Positions 7,408 through 16,047 of a DNA stretch of 38,807 nucleotides are shown here, one piece after another (positions within the stretch are counted from its first letter, which is position 1; every line of letters begins with the position of its first letter). This DNA comes from CAYMEK01 sp964389305 (GTDB taxonomy: Bacteria > Spirochaetota > Spirochaetia > SZUA-6 > DRHE01). The stretch lies in assembly GCA_964389305.1 (NCBI GenBank), contig CAYMEK010000041.1, positions 1 through 38,807 of the forward strand. Reading direction: 5' to 3'. The translations under genes were made by a program, and so were the position numbers. Under the pieces are notes generated by a model that was given only the letters and a program-made list of their open reading frames with translations, did no database searches and was not told where the DNA came from.

Positions 7408-9348
7408 ATGAAATTTTATTCTGCTATGGAACCAATTAGGGCTCGGATCGAAGGCGGATTCTGGCGCAATTACCAGACTCTCGTACGGGAGCGAGTTCTC
7501 CCCTATCAATGGAAGGCTATGAACGACGAGATCCCCGGTGCGCCGAAGAGTTACTCGGTACAGAACTTCAGGATCGCTGCCGGAGTGGCGCGGGGATCCC
7601 ACAGAGGAATGGTGTTTCAGGACAGCGATCTGTTCAAGTGGCTCGAAGCTGTTGGACATGTTCTCGTCGACGATCCCGAGGGCGCAGCCGGGATCAAGGA
7701 GCATGCGCGGGAGGCCGTGGATCTCATCGCTCGCGCGCAGCAGCCCGACGGATATCTCAATACGTACTTCATAGCGAAGGAACCCGCGCGGCGATGGACA
7801 AACCTGCGGGACGCGCACGAACTGTACTGCTCCGGTCATCTCATCGAGGCCGGTGTTTCCATGTTCCGCGGCACGGGAGACGGGAAACTGCTCGATGTCG
7901 CGCGGCGCCTCGCCGACCTGATCGACGCGACTTTCGGCGTGGAAGAGGGCAAGATACGCGGCTACCCCGGTCATGAGGAGGTGGAGCTGGCCCTTATAAA
8001 GCTGTATCGTCTCACCGGTGATCCCAGGTACCTCGAACGGGCGCAGTACTTCATCGACGAGCGCGGCCGCCGTCCCAACTTTTTCGAGAGGGAGGCGGAG
8101 GCTCACGGCTTTGTATCGATCTTCGGCGCCAAGCCCCTCGACTACTATCAGGCCCACCTGCCGGTACGGGAACAGAGGGAGGCTGTGGGACACGCGGTGC
8201 GCGCCATGTATCTCTACACGGCCATGGCCGACCTGGTTCTCGAGACCGGCGACTCCTCCCTGCGCGAAGCCTGTGACCGCTTGTGGGAGAGCACGACAGG
8301 TCGCAAGATGTATGTCACCGGAGGCATCGGCGCTTCCGCTGTTCACGAGTCATTCAGCGCGGACTTTGATCTGCCAAACGACACGGCGTACGCGGAGACC
8401 TGTGCCGCGATCGGCCTGTTTCTCTTCTCATCACGCATGGTGCGCATCCATAATGAAACCCGCTATGCGGACGTCATGGAGCGCTGCCTCTACAACGGGA
8501 TCCTGAGCGGCCTGTCCCTTGACGGAGAGAGCTACCTGTACGTCAATCCCCTGGAAGTCGTGCCCGCCGTCTGCGACTCCAACGGCGCCTACCGGTTGGT
8601 CAAGTACCGGCGGCAACCATGGTACGGCTGCGCCTGCTGCCCGCCCAACGTCGCACGCCTGCTGGCGTCCCTCGGCGAATACATGTACCGCCTGCAGGGC
8701 GATGTCCTGTACGCCGATCTGTATCACGAGGGCGTCCTATCCGCCTCGATAGGCGGCGCTGCGGTGCAGATCCGCCAGAGAACGAGCTATCCGTGGTCGG
8801 GTACCGTGATCTTCGACGTCGAGCCGGACTCCCCCGCCGAGTTTACCCTCGGCTTGCGCATTCCTGCCTGGTGTCGTAATCCCGTCCTATCGGTTAACGG
8901 CGGAGCCGTGGACCCGGCCACGGGTGCAGACGGCTATCTGCGGATGCGGAGAACATGGCGGAAATCAGACAGGATTGAACTGACTTTACCGATGGATGCA
9001 GCCAGGATCTACGCGGACCCTCGAGTGCGGGCGGATTATGGAAAGGTAGCGATCCAGCGGGGCCCCTTCGTCTACTGCCTGGAGGAGGTGGATGTCGGAT
9101 CCGCCCTGTACACCATCAGTCTGCCGTCGGCGGTCCCGCTGTCGGTCGTGGAACAACCCGAGCTGCTCGGGGGCATCTTCACGATCACGGCAACGGGAAA
9201 GTCGTCTCCATTGCGATCGAGCGGCGGCAGTCTGTACAGCGAGGAAAAGATTGCCCTCCCTCTCGCCGATCCGTATCTTAAATTCATACCCTACTATGCA
9301 TGGGCAAACCGGTCTGCGGGCGAGATGGCGGTCTGGGTGCGTGAGTGA
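7408..9348 (+). CDS. GH127 beta-L-arabinofuranosidase (DUF1680 family)
   Basis: 646 residues, close to the family length. It has the zinc and nucleophile site known from Bifidobacterium HypBA1: E330 and C332 in YAETCAAI and C410-C411 in YGCACCPPN, with the acid/base Glu at E314, 16 residues before E330 as in HypBA1. In the family the enzyme releases L-arabinose from beta-linked arabinofuranosides such as those on hydroxyproline-rich plant proteins and pectin. No signal peptide is seen, so it should act in the cytoplasm on imported oligosaccharides. The start codon lacks a clear ribosome-binding site. Its TGA overlaps a potential GTG start of the AraC gene that follows. Confidence 0.92.
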   Translation: MKFYSAMEPIRARIEGGFWRNYQTLVRERVLPYQWKAMNDEIPGAPKSYSVQNFRIAAGVARGSHRGMVFQDSDLFKWLEAVGHVLVDDPEGAAGIKEHAREAVDLIARAQQPDGYLNTYFIAKEPARRWTNLRDAHELYCSGHLIEAGVSMFRGTGDGKLLDVARRLADLIDATFGVEEGKIRGYPGHEEVELALIKLYRLTGDPRYLERAQYFIDERGRRPNFFEREAEAHGFVSIFGAKPLDYYQAHLPVREQREAVGHAVRAMYLYTAMADLVLETGDSSLREACDRLWESTTGRKMYVTGGIGASAVHESFSADFDLPNDTAYAETCAAIGLFLFSSRMVRIHNETRYADVMERCLYNGILSGLSLDGESYLYVNPLEVVPAVCDSNGAYRLVKYRRQPWYGCACCPPNVARLLASLGEYMYRLQGDVLYADLYHEGVLSASIGGAAVQIRQRTSYPWSGTVIFDVEPDSPAEFTLGLRIPAWCRNPVLSVNGGAVDPATGADGYLRMRRTWRKSDRIELTLPMDAARIYADPRVRADYGKVAIQRGPFVYCLEEVDVGSALYTISLPSAVPLSVVEQPELLGGIFTITATGKSSPLRSSGGSLYSEEKIALPLADPYLKFIPYYAWANRSAGEMAVWVRE

Positions 9349-9389
9349 ACATGAAGGGCCTTGAAAGCGGGCTTGGGAGGATTGATAAT

Positions 9390-10247
9390 ATGGATGTGCG
9401 AGATGGCTTGACCGTGTCATTTGCACGCCCTTTTAATGTTCTCTCGGCCGAACACGTCGCATCGCAGCACGCGGTGAAAGAGGTAATGCACCTTGCCAGC
9501 GCCGTGACCCTCCTGTTCGTCGTCGGAGGCCGCCTGGACCTCGATCCGGACGGGAAGTATCTTGCTCTGGGAGCGGGTGAGGCGTTCCTCGTCGAGTCGA
9601 AGGAGATCAAAAACCTCACCCTCTCGCACGGCAGCGATGTCGATTTCTACTTGCTGCAGTTTCTCCGGACCGAGGTTCCCGAGGGACTGCCCAGAATGAC
9701 GCTGGAAGTTCCCAAACATGTCGCCATCTACAACCCGGGGCGGCTGAAGCACCTTTTCCACCGGTTGCTGGAGGCGATGCGGGACGGGCCCCGCTCCCGG
9801 CTGGTACGCCATCATCTCGTGGTGCTCATGCTTTCCGAGATGGCCTTCTCCTGTAAAAAGGCCGAGGTGCGGGTACGGGCTGACGGGCTGGAGTGCATGG
9901 CGTCGCGGGTGGATGCTTACATTGCCGCTCACTATCACGAACATATCGGCACCCCGGACATCGCCAAGGAGTTCCGTTACAATCCCGATTACCTGGAACG
10001 GGCCTATCGGAGCAAGCGCCACAGGTCCATACGCGAGGCTATCCATTCACGAAGGATCAGGGAGGCTCGGGCGCAGCTTCTCCTCCAGCGCAAGCGAGGC
10101 ATCGCGGAAGTCGCGGCGCTATGCGGGTTTGCCGACGTGGGGCACTTCCGCCGGGCGTTCAAGCGCACCGTGCATATGACACCGCATGAGTTCCGGTGCC
10201 AGGAGGCTGAATATCGGGGCAGGCCACACCCCCTGCAGAGCGTATGA
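9390..10247 (+). CDS. AraC-family transcriptional regulator
   Basis: 285 residues from ATG 9390, chosen for GGGAGG at 9375-9380; earlier starts at 9345 and 9351 lack a site. The N-terminal half is a cupin-like ligand-binding domain. The C-terminal ~100 residues are the double helix-turn-helix: DIAKEFRYNPDYLERAYRSK and IAEVAALCGFADVGHFRRAF, then KRTVHMTPHEF. It lies 41 bp after GH127 and is joined to a second AraC gene by an ATGA overlap, so it probably controls the arabinoside genes. Confidence 0.88.
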   Translation: MDVRDGLTVSFARPFNVLSAEHVASQHAVKEVMHLASAVTLLFVVGGRLDLDPDGKYLALGAGEAFLVESKEIKNLTLSHGSDVDFYLLQFLRTEVPEGLPRMTLEVPKHVAIYNPGRLKHLFHRLLEAMRDGPRSRLVRHHLVVLMLSEMAFSCKKAEVRVRADGLECMASRVDAYIAAHYHEHIGTPDIAKEFRYNPDYLERAYRSKRHRSIREAIHSRRIREARAQLLLQRKRGIAEVAALCGFADVGHFRRAFKRTVHMTPHEFRCQEAEYRGRPHPLQSV

Positions 10248-11071
10248 TCAGGTTCACCGTCTGCGACATCATCGAGCCACTCAACGGGGGATTGTTCGTG
10301 TCGCCGGGGTTCGGGATTCACGCCAAGCGAATTATAGATTCGTATGAGCTGATTTTTGTTACACAGGGTCGTCTCGATATATTCGAGGCAGAGCGCACCT
10401 TCCACCTGGTAAGAAACCAGACACTCCTTCTTTATCCCGGGGTCCACCATGGCGGTCTGCTGCCCTATACGGACGATGTGAATTTCTACTGGGCGCACTT
10501 CCGGCTGCTGGCGGCCGTCTGCTCCGACACGATCCTTACCGTACCGAAGGTGGCATCGGTTCGAGACCCGGAGGGACTCACTGAGCTGTTCTGCCGATTT
10601 ATATCCGACCAGGAATTGGGGATTCTCGATCGATGCGGTGCATCACAGCTTATTGCTCTCATGCTGTGCATGGTCGGCGAAAGCAGGGAACAGAAGCGGT
10701 CTGTGCCGGGCCAAGCTCGGGAACGGAGGTCTGCTCTGGTCGATGCGGTGTGCAGCTACATCGCTGCCGAATACCACAGGCCGATCAAAACATCGGTGAT
10801 CGCACAGGAGCTGCGATACAATCCCGACTATCTGGAGCGTGTCTTCAGAACACAGGAGGGAATGTCTATCGTCGAGGCCATCCACCGAAAACGCATCAGC
10901 GTAGCCGGGGCGCTGCTGCACCATGACGTGAGGCGAAACATCAACGAGATCGGCTACCAATGCGGGTACTCGGATCCCGGTTATTTCCGCCGGATGTTCA
11001 AGCGCTTCACGGGGCTGACGCCCCGAGAGTTCCGCTCACTCTACGCGTACACCCACATCAACACCCACTAA
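10244..11071 (+). CDS. AraC-family transcriptional regulator (tandem paralog)
   Basis: 275 residues from ATG 10244, whose ATGA overlaps the stop of the previous regulator, so the two are translationally coupled. The N-terminal sensing domain includes ELIFVTQGRLDIFEAERTFH. The C-terminal helix-turn-helix shares the unusual segment ELRYNPDYLERVFR with its neighbour (EFRYNPDYLERAYR), so the pair probably arose by duplication. The N-terminal halves differ more, suggesting different signals or an added role as partner. Confidence 0.88.
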   Translation: MIRFTVCDIIEPLNGGLFVSPGFGIHAKRIIDSYELIFVTQGRLDIFEAERTFHLVRNQTLLLYPGVHHGGLLPYTDDVNFYWAHFRLLAAVCSDTILTVPKVASVRDPEGLTELFCRFISDQELGILDRCGASQLIALMLCMVGESREQKRSVPGQARERRSALVDAVCSYIAAEYHRPIKTSVIAQELRYNPDYLERVFRTQEGMSIVEAIHRKRISVAGALLHHDVRRNINEIGYQCGYSDPGYFRRMFKRFTGLTPREFRSLYAYTHINTH

Positions 11072-11087
11072 GGGGCTTTGAGGGCAG

Positions 11088-11114
11088 GCGGGGACAAGGA
11101 TTGCGGCTCCCCGC
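11088..11114 (+). terminator. Hairpin after the AraC pair
   Basis: GCGGGGA at 11088-11094 pairs with TCCCCGC at 11108-11114 around a 13-base loop, 17 bp after the second AraC stop and before the convergent response-regulator gene. No T-run follows, so it is only a possible terminator. Nothing else is seen in 11072-11199. Confidence 0.3.
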
Positions 11115-11199
11115 GCTTGTTGAACGGCTTGATCCCCGATCGCTGGCTGGCGGCGCTGTTCGGGAGCGGAGAAATCTAGCAGGTGTGGATCGTATCGGT

Positions 11200-11850
11200 T
11201 TAGACCACCCCATGCTTCACCGCGTATAGCGCCGCCTGGGTGCGGTCCAGCAGCCCGAGCTTGCCCAGAATGTTGCTCACATGGGTTTTGACGGTCTTTT
11301 CACTGATGAACAGCTCCGTGCCGATCTCCTTGTTGGAAAGGCCTCGCCCCAAACAGCGAAGCACCTCACGCTCCCGATCTGTCAGGGGCTCCTCGGAGAC
11401 TGTGGATTGCTCGCCGGCGATCCCGCTCATAAGGCGCCGGGTTATCTCGGGGTGCAGGAGCATCTCCCCCCGCGCCGCCGCCCGGATCGCTTCCGCCAGC
11501 TCCTGCGGCCCCACGTCCTTGAGCAGGTAGGCTGCCGCTCCCGCCTTGATGGCGGGGTAGAGCTTGTCGTCGTCCGAGAAGCTGGTAAGGGCGATCACCC
11601 TGACCTGCGGGCTGTGGGCTCGAAGCCGGCGAATGGCCTCGATGCCGTCCATCCCTGGCATCACCAGGTCCATCAACACCACGTCCGGCTCCACCCGCTC
11701 CGCGGCTGCCAGCGCCTCCTCACCGCCCGCGGCTTCCCCGACCAGCTCGATGTCCGGAAGCATCTCCAGGAAGGTGCGCAGCCCCTCGCGCACGATGGCG
11801 TGATCATCGACCACCATGACTCTCACGGTTCGAACAGGTTTTTCTTTCAT
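11200..11850 (-). CDS. NarL/FixJ-type response regulator
   Basis: 216 residues from ATG 11850, overlapping the kinase stop codon (ATGA). Receiver domain: acidic pair D15-D16 (VVDDH), phosphoacceptor D61 in VLMDLVMPGMDG, and the Lys of AYLLKDV. The C-terminal LuxR/GerE helix-turn-helix reads LTDREREVLRCLGRGLSNKE, then TELFISEKTVKTHVSNILGK. It is the partner of the overlapping kinase. Members usually bind promoters as dimers after phosphorylation; its targets are unknown. Confidence 0.93.
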   Translation of the reverse strand: MKEKPVRTVRVMVVDDHAIVREGLRTFLEMLPDIELVGEAAGGEEALAAAERVEPDVVLMDLVMPGMDGIEAIRRLRAHSPQVRVIALTSFSDDDKLYPAIKAGAAAYLLKDVGPQELAEAIRAAARGEMLLHPEITRRLMSGIAGEQSTVSEEPLTDREREVLRCLGRGLSNKEIGTELFISEKTVKTHVSNILGKLGLLDRTQAALYAVKHGVV

Positions 11851-13049
11851 GCTTGACCTCCACAACCCAAGGGCACCCGCGCCTCGATCTCCGTGCCCTC
11901 GCCGGAGGCGCTCCGCAGGCGGAACTGCCCACCCACGGCCTCCACGCGCTCGCGCATGTTGATGAGCCCGAAGCTCTCTGCCGACGGAACCTGGGCGGGC
12001 GCGAAGCCGCACCCGCGGTCCCTTACGCGCAGGATCACCGTGTCCTCTCCAAAGATGAGCTCGACGGCGGCGGCGCGCACTCCTGCGTGCCTGAGCACGT
12101 TGTTGAGGGCCTCCTGGGCGGTGCGGAAAAGGGCCTCCTTGACCGCCGCCTCGCCCCGCTCTTCTCCGGCGACCTGGAGGGTGATCTCCATCTGATCGCG
12201 GCGCCGGCGCATGGCCAGATGCTTCTCGAGGGAACGGCCGAGCCCCACCTCCGCCACTGCGCGGGGCCTAAGCTCCTCGACCAGCGATCGCATCTCGGCA
12301 AGGGCCTCCCGCCCCAGCTCCTGGAGGCGGTCGAGCATGGCGGGTACTTTCTTGGGCGTGCTGTCGCAGGCCAGGCGGGCCGCTTCGGCGGTGAGGTTGA
12401 TGCTGAACACGGTCTGCGTGACCGCGTCGTGCAGCTCCCGGGCCATCCGGGTGCGTTCCTGCGCCGCCGCCACCTCCTCGGCCCGCTCCGCGTAGATCTT
12501 GAGCCTCCGGTTGGACTCCTGCAGCCGGCTCAGGAGCTCCTCGCTGCGGGCCCGCGCCTCTTCGGCCTTGCGGTTGGCCCGGCCGTACAGACCGATGAAC
12601 AGCACTCCGGCCACGTAGGTCGGGACATAGGAAAGCCCCTCCGCCATGCCGAATGCCAGGAACAGGGCCGAGCTCAGCAGGACGCAGAGCCCTGCCAGCC
12701 AGTACGGGACGGTTCGCAGCGGCAGATACCGGTTGGCCGCCAGGCTGAGGCCGATATACAGCACGGCGTAGTAGTCCAGAGTCGGCTCGGTGAACAGCAG
12801 CCCCGTGGCCAGCGCGGCGGACAGGACCAGCAGGGGCTGCATGAAGGCTGGCAGCCGGCGATGCACGACCGGCTGCAGCAGGCTCATCATAAGGAAGACG
12901 GCGAGCAGGGCCGCCTGAACCCATGGCCGGAAGCCCTGCTGCGCCGCCTCGACCACCATGCGCACCGCGACCGAGGCGTAGAGCAGATAGTAGAGCACGT
13001 CGTTCACGGGGCTGAGGCGTACGCCTGCGGATTCATCGGCCTGCGGCAT
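11847..13049 (-). CDS. Membrane sensor histidine kinase (HisKA_3, NarX/DesK-like)
   Basis: 400 residues. About five or six hydrophobic helices occupy residues 15-155 with very short loops, so the signal is probably sensed within the membrane. A coiled linker (160-200) leads to the HisKA_3 motif with phospho-acceptor H207 (ERTRMARELHDAVTQTVFS), and an HATPase domain follows with VRDRGCGF and a FGLINMRERVEAVGG lid. It phosphorylates the overlapping response regulator. The upstream acyltransferase gene ends 24 bp before this start, so all three are probably one operon and the signal may relate to the envelope (inference). Confidence 0.92.
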   Translation of the reverse strand: MPQADESAGVRLSPVNDVLYYLLYASVAVRMVVEAAQQGFRPWVQAALLAVFLMMSLLQPVVHRRLPAFMQPLLVLSAALATGLLFTEPTLDYYAVLYIGLSLAANRYLPLRTVPYWLAGLCVLLSSALFLAFGMAEGLSYVPTYVAGVLFIGLYGRANRKAEEARARSEELLSRLQESNRRLKIYAERAEEVAAAQERTRMARELHDAVTQTVFSINLTAEAARLACDSTPKKVPAMLDRLQELGREALAEMRSLVEELRPRAVAEVGLGRSLEKHLAMRRRRDQMEITLQVAGEERGEAAVKEALFRTAQEALNNVLRHAGVRAAAVELIFGEDTVILRVRDRGCGFAPAQVPSAESFGLINMRERVEAVGGQFRLRSASGEGTEIEARVPLGCGGQA

Positions 13050-13073
13050 GCATTCATTATAGACCTCCGCCGA

Positions 13074-14312
13074 TCAGGAGAAAAGCCGGCGCATGGGCCG
13101 CACCCGGCGGATCGCCCCGCTGGCGAGGAAGCAGACCGGCACCGCCAGAAGCAAGGCTGCGGCGAACTTGAGCAGCGGATAGGCCGGCCAGTCCTTGAGC
13201 ACCATGGTGATCAGAACCACGAGCGGGGTGTGGAACACGTATACTCCGAAGGTGTTGTCGGCGGCGAAGCGGGTGATCCGCGCTTGCCTGTTGAAGCGGC
13301 GGCGGAAGAGGACGATCAGCCCGAGCACCATGCCGATGCAGAACAGGGTGTCCCAGGAGGCGTAAGCCGCCGCCTGCCAGTGCATCCCGCCGAAGAAGAG
13401 GTCCAGCCGTCCATCCAGAGCTCCTCCGCTCACCATCATGAGGAACCACATGGGGATTCCGGCGAACAGAGCAACCCGCAGCCAGAACCGGCCGATCTTG
13501 TCCGGCAGGGTCAGGAAGAAGCGGTTGCGGGCGGCCCAGATGCCCGCCGCGAACAGGAGAATGTACTGGGGAAAGTAGGCCGGCTTCATATTGAGGATGT
13601 CAACGCCGAAGGGAAACCAGATGCGCACCAGGAAGGAGAGCGCGGCAATGGTGAGGACAAGAGCGATCACCTTTCCGTGGCTCACGGCGCCGTGGCCGTT
13701 GCGCCCGCCCGCCGCGGGAGCGAAGCCGGCCGGGGAGCGCGGCCGGCCGAACGTCCGGCGGACCAGCGCGTACGCCATGGAGAACACCAGAAGCGCCAGG
13801 GCGAACCACAGCGGCCCGGATTCCGAGAGGAACTCCAGGCTGGCGAGGTAGCCCGCGTAGGCTCGCAGCGGGTCGACCGGCAGGCGGCCCAGAAACCCGT
13901 CCCGGACGACCGCGGTCAGGGGATGCAGCAGGAGCATGAAGCAGAGCGTCGGAACCCCCAGGCGTACCAGCCGGTCGGCGGTAAACCTCCCGGCTCCCTT
14001 CCGGTCGTAGGAGCCGGGGACGAAGGTGCCGGCAAGGAAAAAGAACAGCCCCATGGAGAAGGCCTGGATAGAGGAGCACAAAGCGGCCAGGGTAAGGCCC
14101 GTCACGATGTCCACCTCCCTCTCCTCCTGGTAATACCAGAAGTCCCCGATATTCGCGTAGGTCACGGCAACGTGGACCAGGACGACCAGCACCATCAGCA
14201 CCCAGCGGATGTTGTCGATGAAAAGCAGGCGGCCCGCTTCTCCCGTTTTCGCCTCCCGCCGCCCCGCCGGCGCTCCCTGCGCCAGCACCACATCTGCACT
14301 CGCACTCGACAT
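13074..14312 (-). CDS. Acyltransferase-3 family membrane protein
   Basis: 412 residues with about ten membrane helices. The family signature is the early FIDNIRWVLMVLVVLVHVAV, with the conserved His after the first helix, followed by FSMGLFFFLAGTFVPGSYDR. Members transfer acetyl or similar groups to cell-surface polysaccharides, peptidoglycan or antibiotics at the inner membrane. The start at 14312 has GAGAGGAGAG just upstream. It is the first gene before the kinase/regulator pair on the same strand. Confidence 0.85.
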   Translation of the reverse strand: MSSASADVVLAQGAPAGRREAKTGEAGRLLFIDNIRWVLMVLVVLVHVAVTYANIGDFWYYQEEREVDIVTGLTLAALCSSIQAFSMGLFFFLAGTFVPGSYDRKGAGRFTADRLVRLGVPTLCFMLLLHPLTAVVRDGFLGRLPVDPLRAYAGYLASLEFLSESGPLWFALALLVFSMAYALVRRTFGRPRSPAGFAPAAGGRNGHGAVSHGKVIALVLTIAALSFLVRIWFPFGVDILNMKPAYFPQYILLFAAGIWAARNRFFLTLPDKIGRFWLRVALFAGIPMWFLMMVSGGALDGRLDLFFGGMHWQAAAYASWDTLFCIGMVLGLIVLFRRRFNRQARITRFAADNTFGVYVFHTPLVVLITMVLKDWPAYPLLKFAAALLLAVPVCFLASGAIRRVRPMRRLFS

Positions 14313-14332
14313 GATTTTCTCTCCTCTCTTAT

Positions 14333-14416
14333 CTATGAACGTTTCTTGACCAGGCCGGTGAGAACGGCGGCCAGCACCCCCGCCGGGGTGATCAGTACAT
14401 GGATTTCCGATGTCAT
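14333..14416 (-). other. Possible 27-residue hydrophobic peptide or gene remnant
   Basis: The minus strand from ATG 14416 reads MTSEIHVLITPAGVLAAVLT and ends GLVKKRS before TAG. It is hydrophobic and then basic, like the last helix of a membrane protein, but has no convincing ribosome-binding site. It lies in the 368-bp stretch 14313-14680, which holds no full gene. Confidence 0.2.
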
Positions 14417-14553
14417 GATGCCGAAGATACAGCAGGGAAGAGCTTCCGGAATCGGGCCGCAGATGGATTTTTACTCGGCCCTTGGCAGGAAGGTTTTCTC
14501 GGTCCTCAGTCTTAGGGGGGCTCGGTCTCGAGACCTAGAAGAACAAGCTAATC

Positions 14554-14669
14554 ATGACAGAGCGTTCGAACATGGCCTTCGGGGGGCTCCTGGTGATGGC
14601 CGTCGGTGTGAGGGGCCGGGATCACGACCTTGCTGTTCGTGGTCGTGAGCCTGCTCACTCCCGCCCACC
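14554..14669 (+). pseudogene. Possible frameshifted end of a sodium:solute symporter
   Basis: Frame one reads NMAFGGLLVMAVGV from ATG 14554. After a shift near 14610 another frame reads ITTLLFVVVSLLTPAHRG. Joined, they resemble the last membrane helix and VVSLLTP tail typical of sodium:solute symporters. Everything upstream of this is missing. The match is short and from memory only. Confidence 0.3.
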
Positions 14670-14680
14670 GGGGGTTGGTG

Positions 14681-16033
14681 TCAGCGTATCTCAGGCAGCC
14701 AGCGCCTCTCCGCCTCGAGCATCTCGTCCACCATGAAGCGGATCTGATCGAGGGTAAGCACCGAGGAGGTGAGCGGGTCCAGCATCACCGCCTGGCGAGC
14801 GGCCTCCCTGTCCCGCCGTAGGGCCGCCTCCACGATGAGAGACTGGACGTTGACGTTGGTCAGGTTCAGCGCCGCGAGCTGCGGAGGAAGCGCGCCGACG
14901 TGGCACGGCTGTATCCCGTTCGCGTCTACCAGACACGGCACCTCCACGCAGCAGCCCCGCGGCAGATTGGTGATGAGCCCGGTGTTCTCGACGTTTCCGT
15001 TGATCCGCGTCGTCTCGCCGGTCACCACCGCGTTGATGATCTTCGCTCCGTACTCCACGCTGGGTTTCAGCTCGACGGGCTCCTCGCCGGCGATCTGCAG
15101 GGCTATGGAGGCGTCATCGTCCCGGCCCTTCTGGCGGGTGATTTCCAGAGCGTCCCAGGTGTAGCTCATGTAGCGCCGTATGTCCTCCGGGCTCTTCCTG
15201 AAGTACGGAACGTACTCAGACATGTGGTGGGGGGATTCGGTCACGAAGCAGCCGAAGGCCTTGAGGATCTCGAAGCGCACGGTGTCGGCCTGGTAGGCTT
15301 TCGGGTCGTCGTACGCTTTTCGGATCAGAGGATAGGCGTCGCGGCCGTCGACCTCGTACTTGAGATACCAGGCCATGTGGTTGATGCCGGCGACCCAGAA
15401 GTTGACGTTCTCTGGTACGGGTCGATAGTAAAAATCGTGCCAGTCCCGGTCAGTGATCGGGTAGTTCTCCCATTCCGCGGCGCCGATGTAGCCGGCGATC
15501 TGCTTGGTAGTGGCCTGCACGCTGTGGCACAACCCGACGCTCCTTACGACTGACGCCCGGCTCAACGCCCACATGATGGCGGCCATGGGATTGGCGTAGT
15601 TCAGCAGGATCGCCTTTGGGCACAGCTCCTCCATGTCCCGCACGACACTCAAGAGCGGAGGGATGTGCCGAAGGGCTCTGAACAATCCCCCCGGGCCAAG
15701 GGTGTCTCCGACAATCTGATCCACCCCGTACCTGGCGGGTATCGATTTGTCGATGTCCCAGGCTTCCAGACCCCCAACGGCTATCATGCTGATCACGAAG
15801 TCCGCACCGGCCAGCGCTTCCCTCTGCGAGGAGGTCTTCAGTATCCGTCCGGGGAGCCGGTGGGCCTCGATGATCCTCTGGGCCAGGCGGTAAGTGACGT
15901 CGAGCCTCTTCTCATCGATGTCCTCCAGGACAATCGTGGCCTCCCGAAGGGAGGGGTGAGAGAAGATGTCGCAGATCAACAGCCTGGCGAACATCGTGCT
16001 TCCAGCCCCGATGAACACGATCCGTGTCGACAT
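14681..16033 (-). CDS. GH4 glycosidase, MelA-type alpha-galactosidase (paralog 1)
   Basis: 450 residues from ATG 16033. The NAD-binding N-terminus is VFIGAGSTMFARLLICDIF; the Mn-binding residues of GH4 are C169 (GLCHSVQAT) and H219 (GINHMAWYLK), with NYANPMAAIMWA between. The end LPRGCCVEVPCLVDANGIQP matches MelA-type enzymes. GH4 enzymes use NAD+ and a divalent metal to oxidise C3 and eliminate the glycoside, and can hydrolyse alpha-galactosides, alpha-glucosides or uronides; MelA-like features favour alpha-galactoside. It is the last gene of the rhamnoside operon, 14 bp after the M24-like gene, and is clearly homologous to the GH4 gene at 20936. Confidence 0.9.
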   Translation of the reverse strand: MSTRIVFIGAGSTMFARLLICDIFSHPSLREATIVLEDIDEKRLDVTYRLAQRIIEAHRLPGRILKTSSQREALAGADFVISMIAVGGLEAWDIDKSIPARYGVDQIVGDTLGPGGLFRALRHIPPLLSVVRDMEELCPKAILLNYANPMAAIMWALSRASVVRSVGLCHSVQATTKQIAGYIGAAEWENYPITDRDWHDFYYRPVPENVNFWVAGINHMAWYLKYEVDGRDAYPLIRKAYDDPKAYQADTVRFEILKAFGCFVTESPHHMSEYVPYFRKSPEDIRRYMSYTWDALEITRQKGRDDDASIALQIAGEEPVELKPSVEYGAKIINAVVTGETTRINGNVENTGLITNLPRGCCVEVPCLVDANGIQPCHVGALPPQLAALNLTNVNVQSLIVEAALRRDREAARQAVMLDPLTSSVLTLDQIRFMVDEMLEAERRWLPEIR

Positions 16034-16047
16034 GGCCTGTGTTCTCC

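Noticed and set aside
7288..8346. N-terminal extension of the aldo/keto reductase frame to 8346 on the minus strand.
   Set aside because: It runs antisense through GH127. The reductase family start (MRTVTLGNTGEKVSALCLG) with a good ribosome-binding site is at 7287.
11853..14648. Plus-strand open frame of about 930 codons across the kinase and acyltransferase genes.
   Set aside because: It is the complement of two well-recognised genes, and its composition (His, Gln, Glu, Gly, Arg runs) is typical of an antisense shadow.
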